A program made the translations under genes and the position numbers. A stretch of DNA of 64,000 nucleotides from NCBI RefSeq assembly GCF_937958975.1, contig NZ_CALGRE010000015.1, positions 62,001-126,000 on the forward strand, given 5' to 3'. The notes beneath the pieces were generated by a model. It saw only the letters and a list, made by a program, of their open reading frames with translations, had not been told where the DNA came from and ran no database searches. Source of the stretch: an uncultured Eubacterium sp. (lineage in GTDB: Bacteria > Bacillota > Clostridia > Lachnospirales > Lachnospiraceae). Below, in pieces: positions 44,035-51,638 of the stretch. Positions within the stretch are counted from its first letter, which is position 1, and each line of letters begins with the position of its first letter.

Positions 44035-44107
44035 TTTAAAAATCCTCCATAAAATATTACTTCTTTATATAATGCAGAAAATATCTGCATGATGTTCAAC
44101 AGTTGTT

Positions 44108-44136
44108 ACTATACATCATGCATGCATAAAATGCAA
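44108..44136 (-). promoter_or_regulatory. argG promoter overlapped by an ARG-box-like palindrome
   Basis: On the minus strand, TTGCAT (44136-44131), a 17-bp spacer and TATAGT (44113-44108). The palindrome TGCATAAAATGCA at 44123-44135 covers most of the -35. A second palindrome, TGCAG...CTGCA (about 44071-44087), lies in the transcribed leader. Confidence 0.6.
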
Positions 44137-44154
44137 GAAAAAATTAGGAAAAGG

Positions 44155-44213
44155 TGAATATTATGCAAAAAATATGCATAAAACTTGAATAATATTCATT
44201 AAAGGTGTATAAT
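44155..44213 (+). promoter_or_regulatory. argC promoter with ARG-box-like operators
   Basis: TTGAAT (44185-44190), a 17-bp spacer and TATAAT (44208-44213). TGAATAATATTCA (44186-44198) overlaps the -35 and TGAATATTATGCA (44155-44167) lies upstream. Both look like ArgR/AhrC boxes, but the 5-3-5 spacing is one base shorter than the E. coli and B. subtilis consensus. Repression by arginine at both divergent promoters is inferred. Confidence 0.6.
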
Positions 44214-44312
44214 GCGACAAGAGGGAAAAGTCATACTTGTTTTTCGCCGGGGAAAAGACTAAAATGTGAATTGAAAAGTTTTCTTTTAATAAAGAAAAAG
44301 TTGGAGGTTATT

Positions 44313-45353
44313 ATGATAAAAGCAGGTATTATCGGCTCTACAGGTTATGCAGGGGCAGAGATTGTAAGATTAATACAACAGCATAAGGACGTTGAGGTTG
44401 TATGGTTTGGGTCGAGAAGTTATGTTGATGAAAAATATGCAGATGTTTTTAGAAATATGTTTCAGATTGTTGATGCAAAGTGTATGGATGATAATATGGA
44501 GGAACTGGCGAATGCAGTGGATGTTATTTTTACAGCAACACCACAGGGATTATGTGGTTCATTGGTAAATGAGGAAATATTAAATAAAGTAAAAATTATT
44601 GATTTAAGTGCAGATTTTAGAATAAAAGATGTTGCTACATATGAAAAATGGTATGGCATAAAACATCAGAGTCCACAGTTTATTGAAGAAGCAGTGTATG
44701 GTCTCTGTGAAATTAATAGAGATAAGGTAAAAAATGCGAGAATAATTGCCAATCCCGGATGTTATACAACTTGCAGTATTCTATCTATATATCCTTTGAT
44801 AAAAGAGAAAATGATTTATCCGAAATCTATTATTGTGGATGCAAAGTCCGGAACATCAGGAGCAGGGCGTGGCGCGAAAGTACCGAACCTTTTCTGTGAA
44901 GTAAATGAAAATATTAAGGCATATGGGGTTACAACTCATAGACACACTCCGGAAATCGAGGAACAGTTAAGTTATGCAGCGGGAGAAGAAGTTATTATAA
45001 ATTTCACTCCGCACCTTGTTCCAATGCAGAGAGGAATATTAGTGACTGCGTATGCTGATTTAAAAAGACAAGTGACATATGAAGAAATAAAGTCCATCTA
45101 TGATAAGTATTATGGAGACGAATATTTTATAAGAGTTCTGGATAGAGATGTATGTCCGGAAACACGCTGGGTAGAGGGAAGTAATTTCGTGGATGTTAAT
45201 TTTAAAATAGATGAGAGAACAGGTAGAGTTATAATGATGGGAGCGCTCGATAACTTAATAAAAGGAGCAGCCGGTCAGGCAATCCAAAACATGAATATAA
45301 TGTTTGGATTGGGAGAAAACACCGGATTACAACAGATTCCAATGTTTCCATAA
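44313..45353 (+). CDS. argC: N-acetyl-gamma-glutamyl-phosphate reductase
   Basis: A 346-residue NADPH-dependent enzyme of ornithine/arginine synthesis. The N-terminal dinucleotide fold has GSTGYAGAEIVRL, and the catalytic Cys is in NPGCYTT (about residue 149); THRHTPEIEEQ contributes the His region. The start at 44313 follows TTGGAGG; translation from 44205 would add 36 residues unlike ArgC. It is first in argCJBD. Its last bases, including the stop codon, form one arm of a long inverted repeat that continues into the spacer before argJ. Confidence 0.96.
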   Translation: MIKAGIIGSTGYAGAEIVRLIQQHKDVEVVWFGSRSYVDEKYADVFRNMFQIVDAKCMDDNMEELANAVDVIFTATPQGLCGSLVNEEILNKVKIIDLSADFRIKDVATYEKWYGIKHQSPQFIEEAVYGLCEINRDKVKNARIIANPGCYTTCSILSIYPLIKEKMIYPKSIIVDAKSGTSGAGRGAKVPNLFCEVNENIKAYGVTTHRHTPEIEEQLSYAAGEEVIINFTPHLVPMQRGILVTAYADLKRQVTYEEIKSIYDKYYGDEYFIRVLDRDVCPETRWVEGSNFVDVNFKIDERTGRVIMMGALDNLIKGAAGQAIQNMNIMFGLGENTGLQQIPMFP

Positions 45354-45494
45354 GTATACGCCGAAGGCGTATCAATAATAAAAGCATATGCTCGTTGGAA
45401 GCTTGCTTACAAAAGAGCATATGCTTTTATTATTGAAAACACGACTATTGTCGTGTATACTTATGGAACTTTAGAGCCTGTTGTAATCCGGTGT
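45319..45494. repeat. Compound inverted repeat that includes the 3' end of argC
   Basis: Nested perfect arms: ACACCGGATTACAACAG (45319-45335) with 45478-45494 (17 bp); TTCCATAAGTATAC (45346-45359) with 45455-45468 (14 bp); and a 21-bp pair, 45373-45393 with 45415-45435. Two small hairpins (CGCCGAAGGCG at 45360-45370 and ACGACTATTGTCGT at 45441-45454) sit at the joints. The right arm therefore carries an imperfect inverted copy of the last 35 bases of argC. It could form a large cruciform or a terminator-like RNA, but no T-run follows. Confidence 0.85.
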
Positions 45495-45518
45495 CATAAA
45501 CAATCACAGACATAAACA

Positions 45519-45674
45519 CAGTGCGAAGACGCTTCGCGTCTTCGCACTGAATAAGTAGGAGAAAGTATGAGAAAGCGAAGCGTCTTTGCACTGAATAAGA
45601 GAAAGTGTGAAGAAGCAAGTGGCTTCGCATAAAATAAGCAGAGAAATTATAGTAGAAGGAAAAGGAGAAGAACC
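45519..45674 (+). repeat. Palindrome and direct repeats before argJ
   Basis: A 14-bp-arm palindrome (45519-45532 with 45536-45549, loop TTC) is followed by a direct repeat of GCGTCTTYGCACTGAATAAG, at 45536-45555 and again about 43 bp later (45579-45598). A third, weaker GAAGAAGCAAGTGGCTTCGC segment lies near 45610-45628. The elements sit between argC and argJ and could attenuate or stabilise the operon mRNA. AAAGGAGAAG precedes the argJ ATG. I see no gene in the argC-argJ spacer. Confidence 0.7.
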
Positions 45675-46904
45675 ATGAAAAAAATTAGTGGCGGTGTTAC
45701 GGCCCCTTTAGGTTTTGCGGCAATGGGATTGAGAGTAGGAATTAAAGAGGGAAATCCTGATAAAAAAGATATGGCAATGATTTATAGTAGTACACCTTGT
45801 GTAGCAGCAGGAACATTTACAACAAATCAGGTAAAGGCTGCCCCGGTAAAATGGGACCAGGATGTTATATATAATTCACCGTTTGTGCATGCAGTTGTAT
45901 GTAACAGTGGCATTGCCAATGCATGTACAGGACAAATAGGGATGCAGTATTGTGAAGAAATGGCGCAGGCTACAGCAGAGGCGTTACATATCAAAAAAGA
46001 ACAAGTGTTAGTTGCATCAACAGGAGTTATAGGAGCACAGCTTCCTATGGATAAGATTGTAAATGGAATCGGAATGTTGGCGCCTACACTGGACGAGACA
46101 CAGGAGGGTGGTCATATGGCAGCACAGGCTATTATGACTACGGATACGATTCCAAAAGAAATTGCGTATGAGTTTGAGATTGGTGGAAAAACATGTAAAA
46201 TTGGTGGCATGTGCAAAGGTTCCGGAATGATTCATCCAAATATGTGCACGATGCTTGGATTTATAATGACAGATGTAAATATTTCAAAAGATTTGATATA
46301 TCAGGCATTAAGTTCAGATATACAGGATACCTTTAATATGGTTTCTGTGGATGGAGATACATCTACAAATGACACTGTTTTGTTGCTTGCAAATGGTTTG
46401 GCAGGCAATGAAATGATAACAGAAAAGAATGAAGATTATTACAAATTTGTGGAAGCGCTCCACAAAGTAAATGTATTCTTATCAAAGAAGATTGCAGGTG
46501 ACGGTGAGGGTGCAACAGCGCTGTTTGAAGTGAAGATTGTAAATGCGGAGAGTAAGGAACAGGCGGTTACTTTGGCAAAATCGATTGTGACTTCCAGTTT
46601 GACAAAAGCAGCAATCTACGGACATGATGCAAACTGGGGACGAATCCTTTGTGCGATGGGATATTCCAACGCAAAATTTAATCCGGACACTGTGGATATT
46701 TATTTCGAGAGCAGAGCAGGAAAGCTAAAGATTGTAGAGAATGGTATGGCTACGAATTACAGTGAGGAAGAAGCTACAAAAATACTGTCGGAAAATGAGG
46801 TTACAGCCATTGCCGATGTAAAGATGGGTGATTATGAGGCTACTGCATGGGGCTGTGATTTGACCCATGAATATGTGAGTATCAATGCAGATTATAGAAG
46901 CTAA
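45675..46904 (+). CDS. argJ: Bifunctional ornithine acetyltransferase / N-acetylglutamate synthase
   Basis: A 409-residue precursor that cleaves itself into two chains at the Thr of GDTSTNDTVLL (about residue 235), which becomes the nucleophile. It moves the acetyl group from N-acetylornithine to glutamate, and possibly also uses acetyl-CoA. Other family blocks are ATGVIG near residue 115, GGMCKGSGMIHPNMCTML and YGHDANWGRI near the C-terminus. It follows argC after a 321-bp repeat-rich spacer and precedes argB by 21 bp. Confidence 0.96.
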   Translation: MKKISGGVTAPLGFAAMGLRVGIKEGNPDKKDMAMIYSSTPCVAAGTFTTNQVKAAPVKWDQDVIYNSPFVHAVVCNSGIANACTGQIGMQYCEEMAQATAEALHIKKEQVLVASTGVIGAQLPMDKIVNGIGMLAPTLDETQEGGHMAAQAIMTTDTIPKEIAYEFEIGGKTCKIGGMCKGSGMIHPNMCTMLGFIMTDVNISKDLIYQALSSDIQDTFNMVSVDGDTSTNDTVLLLANGLAGNEMITEKNEDYYKFVEALHKVNVFLSKKIAGDGEGATALFEVKIVNAESKEQAVTLAKSIVTSSLTKAAIYGHDANWGRILCAMGYSNAKFNPDTVDIYFESRAGKLKIVENGMATNYSEEEATKILSENEVTAIADVKMGDYEATAWGCDLTHEYVSINADYRS

Positions 46905-46925
46905 AAGAGAAGTGAGGTAAGAATT

Positions 46926-47849
46926 GTGTTAATGAAAGGACAGCAAAATTTACATATGGATAAATGGATTGAAAAAGGAGATGTTCTGATAGAGGCGTTA
47001 CCTTATATCCGGAGATTTAACAGAAAGATTATTGTAGTAAAATATGGCGGAAGCGCAATGCTTGACGAGGATTTTATGACCAGTGTGATTCAGGATATTA
47101 CATTATTAAAATTAGTTGGGTTTAAACCGATTATTGTTCATGGAGGCGGAAAAGCTATAAGCAGACATATAGACAGACTTGGAATGGAAACGAATTTTGT
47201 CAACGGACTTCGTGTTACAGATAATGAAACACTTGAAGCGGCAGAGATGGTTTTGAATAGTGTAAACAAAAAGTTAGTTCAGATTGTAGAACAGCTGGGA
47301 GTAAGAGCAATCGGTATTAGTGGTAAAGATGGAAAACTCCTAACAGTTAAGAAAAAATTATCAGACGGTGAAGATATTGGTTATGTAGGTGAAGTAACAA
47401 CAGTCAATGCAGATATTCTTCTGGATTTATTAGAGAAAGATTTTCTTCCGATAGTTTGTCCTATCGGATTAGACGAAGAGTTCCATGGATATAACATCAA
47501 TGCGGATGACGCGGCAAGTGCGATTGCGAAGGCTGTCAAAGCGGAGAAACTTGCGTTTTTAACAGATACGGAAGGGGTATATATGGACCCTGACGATACA
47601 AACTCGGTAATATCTGAACTCACGGTTGCAGAGGCACAGCAATTAATTGATGATGGAATTATTGCCGGAGGAATGCTTCCTAAAATTAAAAACTGCATGA
47701 ACGCTATTGAGAATGGTGTTTCCAGAGTCCATATTTTAGACGGGAGAATACCACACAGTATTTTGCTTGAAATTTTTACGAACAAAGGTATTGGAACGGC
47801 GCTTTTAGACGACAATCAGGAGAAGTTTTACACCGTAAAGGCTGATTAA
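46926..47849 (+). CDS. argB: N-acetylglutamate kinase
   Basis: A 307-residue kinase of the amino acid kinase fold. VVKYGGSAM (about residues 37-45) is the ATP phosphate-binding motif, IIVHGGGKAIS the substrate loop and NINADDAASAIAKAV the adenine-side segment. The N-terminal extension before KYGG contains a helix typical of arginine-inhibited, hexameric ArgB (inference). The start is taken as GTG at 46926 because GTGAGG lies 8 bp upstream; an in-frame ATG at 46932 is possible. Confidence 0.95.
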   Translation: MLMKGQQNLHMDKWIEKGDVLIEALPYIRRFNRKIIVVKYGGSAMLDEDFMTSVIQDITLLKLVGFKPIIVHGGGKAISRHIDRLGMETNFVNGLRVTDNETLEAAEMVLNSVNKKLVQIVEQLGVRAIGISGKDGKLLTVKKKLSDGEDIGYVGEVTTVNADILLDLLEKDFLPIVCPIGLDEEFHGYNINADDAASAIAKAVKAEKLAFLTDTEGVYMDPDDTNSVISELTVAEAQQLIDDGIIAGGMLPKIKNCMNAIENGVSRVHILDGRIPHSILLEIFTNKGIGTALLDDNQEKFYTVKAD

Positions 47850-47864
47850 AAGAAGGGGAATATA

Positions 47865-49055
47865 ATGATGACAGAGAAAGAATATATGGATTTAGGAGAA
47901 CAATATTTTATACATACATACAACAGATTTCCGGTTGTTATTGAGAAAGGTGAAGATGTTTATGTTTATGATGTGACAGGAAAAAAGTATCTTGACTTTG
48001 CTGCCGGTATTGCGGTTTCGGCATTGGGGTATAGCAATGATGCTTATAAAGAAGCGTTGAAGCAGCAGGTAGATAAGATTTTGCATACTTCCAACCTTTA
48101 TTACAATGTTCCTTCCATTGAGGCGGCAGAAAAGCTTGTGAAAAAGGCGGGGTTAAAGAAGGCATTTTTTACAAATAGTGGCGCTGAGGCAATTGAGGGA
48201 GCTCTAAAAATGGCAAAGCGTTATGCGTATGATAAAAATGGAGCAGACGAATACGAGATAATTGCTATGAAGCATTCTTTTCACGGAAGAACAATGGGGG
48301 CATTGGCATTGACCGGAAATGCACATTATCAGGAACCATTCGGACCTATGATTCCGGGAATAAAATATGCAGAGTTTAATAATCTTGATAGTGTTAAGGC
48401 TTTGGTGAGCGAAAAGACATGTGCCATTATTTTGGAACCGGTGCAGGGTGAAGGAGGTATTTATCCGGCAGAAAAAGAATTTATGGAAGGAATTAGAAAT
48501 ATCTGTGATGAGAATGATATTCTAATGATTTGTGATGAAATTCAGTGTGGTATGGGTAGAACAGGAAAGATGTTTGCGTTTGAGCATTATAATGTGGTAC
48601 CGGATATCATTACCTGTGCAAAGGCTTTAGGATGTGGCGTTCCGGTAGGAGCTTTTGTGGCGGGAGAAAAATGCTGCGACAGTCTGGTTCCGGGAGACCA
48701 TGGCACAACTTATGGTGGAAATCCTTTGGCGACGGCGGCGGTGAGTAAGGTGTTTGACCTGTTTGAGGAGAACAATATTCTGGCGCATGTAAGTCAAATC
48801 AGCGGATATTTTGAAGAACAGTTAGAAAGGCTGGTAGAGGATTTTGACAATGTTTTAGAAAGACGTGGCAAAGGACTTATGCAGGGATTGGTATTAACTA
48901 GTCCGGTAGCAGATGTTGTAAACGGAGCAATGGAAAAGGGATTACTTGTAATTTCAGCGGGCAACAATGTTCTGCGAATGGTGCCGCCGTTGATTATTAC
49001 GAGAGAGCATGTAGATGAAATGATAGAAATATTGAGGACAGTATTGGGTAAATAA
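47865..49055 (+). CDS. argD: Acetylornithine aminotransferase
   Basis: A 396-residue PLP-dependent class III aminotransferase. TNSGAEAIEGALKMAKRYA and FHGRTMGALALTG bind the cofactor phosphate and ring; the Asp in MICDEIQCGMGRTG contacts PLP, and the Schiff-base Lys is in ITCAKALGCGVPVGAF (about residue 250). It makes N-acetylornithine from N-acetylglutamate semialdehyde. It is last in argCJBD, 15 bp after argB. Confidence 0.95.
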   Translation: MMTEKEYMDLGEQYFIHTYNRFPVVIEKGEDVYVYDVTGKKYLDFAAGIAVSALGYSNDAYKEALKQQVDKILHTSNLYYNVPSIEAAEKLVKKAGLKKAFFTNSGAEAIEGALKMAKRYAYDKNGADEYEIIAMKHSFHGRTMGALALTGNAHYQEPFGPMIPGIKYAEFNNLDSVKALVSEKTCAIILEPVQGEGGIYPAEKEFMEGIRNICDENDILMICDEIQCGMGRTGKMFAFEHYNVVPDIITCAKALGCGVPVGAFVAGEKCCDSLVPGDHGTTYGGNPLATAAVSKVFDLFEENNILAHVSQISGYFEEQLERLVEDFDNVLERRGKGLMQGLVLTSPVADVVNGAMEKGLLVISAGNNVLRMVPPLIITREHVDEMIEILRTVLGK

Positions 49056-49104
49056 GCATATGGAAACGCTCCTACTGGTACAAAAGTAAAATGTATGTTA
49101 AAAT

Positions 49105-49121
49105 TTTACATAGACTTTACA
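49105..49121 (+). promoter_or_regulatory. Pho-box-like direct repeat upstream of the phosphate cotransporter
   Basis: TTTACA at 49105-49110 and again at 49116-49121, exactly 11 bp apart, match the TT(A/C/T)ACA half-site pattern bound by PhoP in Bacillus. A later TGTTATGTTATGG stretch may hold further degenerate half-sites and the -10. The next genes encode a Na/phosphate symporter and a PhoB/PhoR-type pair. Confidence 0.5.
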
Positions 49122-49244
49122 TATACCTGTTATGTTATGGTAGGGTATGGAAAGTCTAATAATATGAAAAGGCAGAATCATTCAGAAGAAAAATGATTGG
49201 GGCTCTGAATCGTTTCAAAAAGTTATTTAGGAGAAAATTAAATT

Positions 49245-50873
49245 ATGTACGAGATGATTATTGCATTGCTCAGCGGATTGGCTTTGTTCCTGTTTGGAAT
49301 GAAGTATATGAGTGAAAGCTTACAGCAGGCAGCAGGTGAGAAACTTAGAGGCTTTTTAGACAGATGCACAAAGAATAAGTATATTGCTGTAGTTTTTGGA
49401 GCATTGTTTACCGCATTTATACAGTCATCGGGCGCCACTACTGTTATGGAAGTCAGTTTTGTAAATGCGGGAATATTATCACTGGAACAGTCTGTAGGAC
49501 TGACATTTGGTGCGAATATAGGAACGACAATCACATCACAGATGGTATCCTTAAAGTTGACAGATGCAGCACCGTTTATATTATTTATCGGTGCAGTCAT
49601 TTTAATGTTTGGCAAGAGACCATTATTGAAAAAAGTTGCATCTGTTATTTTCGGTTTTGGAGCATTATTTCAGGGAATTAAATTAATGACAGAGGCGTTG
49701 GCGCTGGTTCCTGAATTTCCACAGTTAGTGGAGTTATTTCAATCGTTGGGAAATCCGGTAATCGCTTTGGTACTTGGTCTGATTCTTACAATTATTGTAC
49801 AGAGTTCATCCGTTACAGTCAGCGTATTGGTGCTTTTGGCGGGTTCAGGACTTGTGGAGCCGTTTTCCTGTTGGTATTTTATGCTTGGTGCATATATTGG
49901 AGCGTGTACACCGGCTGTTATGGCAGCTATGAACAGTAATAAAGAGGCAAAAAGAACTGCATTTATCCACGTTATGTTTAATGTAGTGGGAATGATTGTG
50001 TTGTCAATCGTATTGGCATTGGCAGGTGAACCATTGTTTAAAGCTATCAGTACCATTTCAGGTGAAGGCAACTTACAGCGTTTTGTGGCAAACTCTGATA
50101 CGATTTTCAAAGTAGTAATGACATTAATAGCATTACCAATCAGCAATCAGTTAGTAAAACTGTCAAAGAAGGTTATCAAGTCTAAAGGGCAAGAACATGA
50201 TGAAGATGAGATGGTGCTAAAGTACATTGGAAGTACGGGTTCTCCGACTGCATCTACTGCTGTGGTTGAAATCGTGCAGGAGATAGAGAGAATGTCTCTG
50301 ATGGTGAGGGAGAATCTTCAGGCATCTATGAGAGCGCTTTTAAAAATAGATAAGAGCCAGGCAGAAGAAATTTATAAAAGAGAAAAATATATTGATTATT
50401 TAAGTCATAGAATTACTGAATACATGGTTAAATCGAACCAATATGAGTTGCCGTTAAAGGATAGAGCAAGACTCGGAGGGTTATTTCATGTGGTGATTGA
50501 CATTGAGAGAATCGGCGACCATGCGATTAATATTATGGATGATGCCATAAAGGAAAAGAGTAATAAAATTAGTTTTTCTGAAGAAGGCGGTAAGGAAATT
50601 GCCGATATGTATAATAAGGTGCTGGAGATTTATGACAAAGCGGTAAATATTTTTGTTACTATGGATAAATCATGCTTTGATGAAATTAATGTATTAGAAG
50701 ATACAATTGACCAGATGCAGATTGACTGTCAGGAAGGACATGTCAGAAGAATGTCAGCAGAGGAATGCTCTATTGAGGCAGGACTTATTTTTACGGATTT
50801 AGTAATTGGTCTTGAGAGAATTGCAGACCATGCGACGAATATTGCATACTCAATTTTACCGGAAAAACAATAG
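49245..50873 (+). CDS. Na+/phosphate cotransporter with PhoU-like domain
   Basis: A 542-residue protein. The first 300 residues are membrane-embedded and carry the two inverted PNaS family repeats with QSSGATTV (about 64) and QSSSVTVSV (about 185), which form the ion/phosphate site. The C-terminal third is a soluble PhoU-like helical domain (about 340-540, with ERIGDHAINI and ERIADHATNI). It imports phosphate or exports it with sodium. A Pho-box-like repeat precedes it and a two-component pair follows, which supports phosphate control. Confidence 0.92.
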   Translation: MYEMIIALLSGLALFLFGMKYMSESLQQAAGEKLRGFLDRCTKNKYIAVVFGALFTAFIQSSGATTVMEVSFVNAGILSLEQSVGLTFGANIGTTITSQMVSLKLTDAAPFILFIGAVILMFGKRPLLKKVASVIFGFGALFQGIKLMTEALALVPEFPQLVELFQSLGNPVIALVLGLILTIIVQSSSVTVSVLVLLAGSGLVEPFSCWYFMLGAYIGACTPAVMAAMNSNKEAKRTAFIHVMFNVVGMIVLSIVLALAGEPLFKAISTISGEGNLQRFVANSDTIFKVVMTLIALPISNQLVKLSKKVIKSKGQEHDEDEMVLKYIGSTGSPTASTAVVEIVQEIERMSLMVRENLQASMRALLKIDKSQAEEIYKREKYIDYLSHRITEYMVKSNQYELPLKDRARLGGLFHVVIDIERIGDHAINIMDDAIKEKSNKISFSEEGGKEIADMYNKVLEIYDKAVNIFVTMDKSCFDEINVLEDTIDQMQIDCQEGHVRRMSAEECSIEAGLIFTDLVIGLERIADHATNIAYSILPEKQ

Positions 50874-50884
50874 AAACTTATAAT

Positions 50885-50924
50885 AAATGCGAGAGGTCGG
50901 CAAAGCGGATTTCTCGCATTTTTG
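50885..50924 (+). terminator. Terminator or attenuator after the phosphate cotransporter
   Basis: AAATGCGAGA (50885-50894) pairs with TCTCGCATTT (50912-50921) and is followed by TTGT. It lies just before the response regulator gene, so partial read-through is likely. Confidence 0.6.
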
Positions 50925-50950
50925 TATCAGTGACGAGGAAAGGAACAAAA

Positions 50951-51637
50951 ATGAAAAAAATTTATATCGTGGAAGATGACAAAAATATAGCGGAAATAGA
51001 GCAATTCGCATTGAAAAATGCGGGATATGAAGTTATGGCATTCAGTACGGCAAAGGAGTTTGAAAATCAGCTGCAACAGGAACATCCGGCATTAATTGTT
51101 ATGGATATAATGCTTCCGGACCGAGATGGTCTCAGTCTTGTAAAGGATTTAAGAGAGGATGTGTCAACATCAAAAATTCCGGTGATTATGGTCACAGCAA
51201 AAGCCTCTGAGATGGATAAGGTGAAGGGGTTAGACCAGGGAGCAGATGATTATATGACGAAACCTTTTGGAATTATGGAACTGATATCCAGAGTAAAGGC
51301 AATGTTGCGGCGGGCAAATCTGGATAATTCTTCTCAGATTTTAGAGTTTGATGGAATTATCATGGATGATGCAAAACATCAGGTAGTAATCGACAATCTT
51401 CCATGCGAGTTGACCTTTAAAGAATATGAACTCTTAAAGATGTTAATGCAAAATTCGGGAATTGTTTTGCGGAGAGACCGCATTTTAGACAGAGTTTGGG
51501 GAATTGATTATGAAGGGGAATCCAGGACACTGGATATGCATATAAAGACATTAAGAAAGAAAATGGGAGAAAAAGGAAGCCTTGTACAGACTGTAAGAAA
51601 TGTGGGATACACATTGAACTACAGGAAGGGAAAATGA
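50951..51637 (+). CDS. PhoB/PhoP-type response regulator
   Basis: A 228-residue OmpR/PhoB family regulator. The receiver domain has the acidic pair VEDD, the phosphorylated Asp in VMDIMLPDRDG (about 53) and the Lys of MTKPFG (about 105). The C-terminal winged-helix domain, about 130-228, ends with VRNVGYTLNY. It precedes the cognate kinase gene directly. Its position next to a phosphate transporter suggests control of the phosphate regulon. The start at 50951 is chosen over 50930 by fit to the receiver domain and AAAGGA upstream. Confidence 0.9.
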   Translation: MKKIYIVEDDKNIAEIEQFALKNAGYEVMAFSTAKEFENQLQQEHPALIVMDIMLPDRDGLSLVKDLREDVSTSKIPVIMVTAKASEMDKVKGLDQGADDYMTKPFGIMELISRVKAMLRRANLDNSSQILEFDGIIMDDAKHQVVIDNLPCELTFKEYELLKMLMQNSGIVLRRDRILDRVWGIDYEGESRTLDMHIKTLRKKMGEKGSLVQTVRNVGYTLNYRKGK

Positions 51638-51638
51638 A

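Noticed and set aside
45445..45630. Small minus-strand open frame between argC and argJ
   Set aside because: It consists of the inverted and direct repeats, has low-complexity content and no ribosome binding site.
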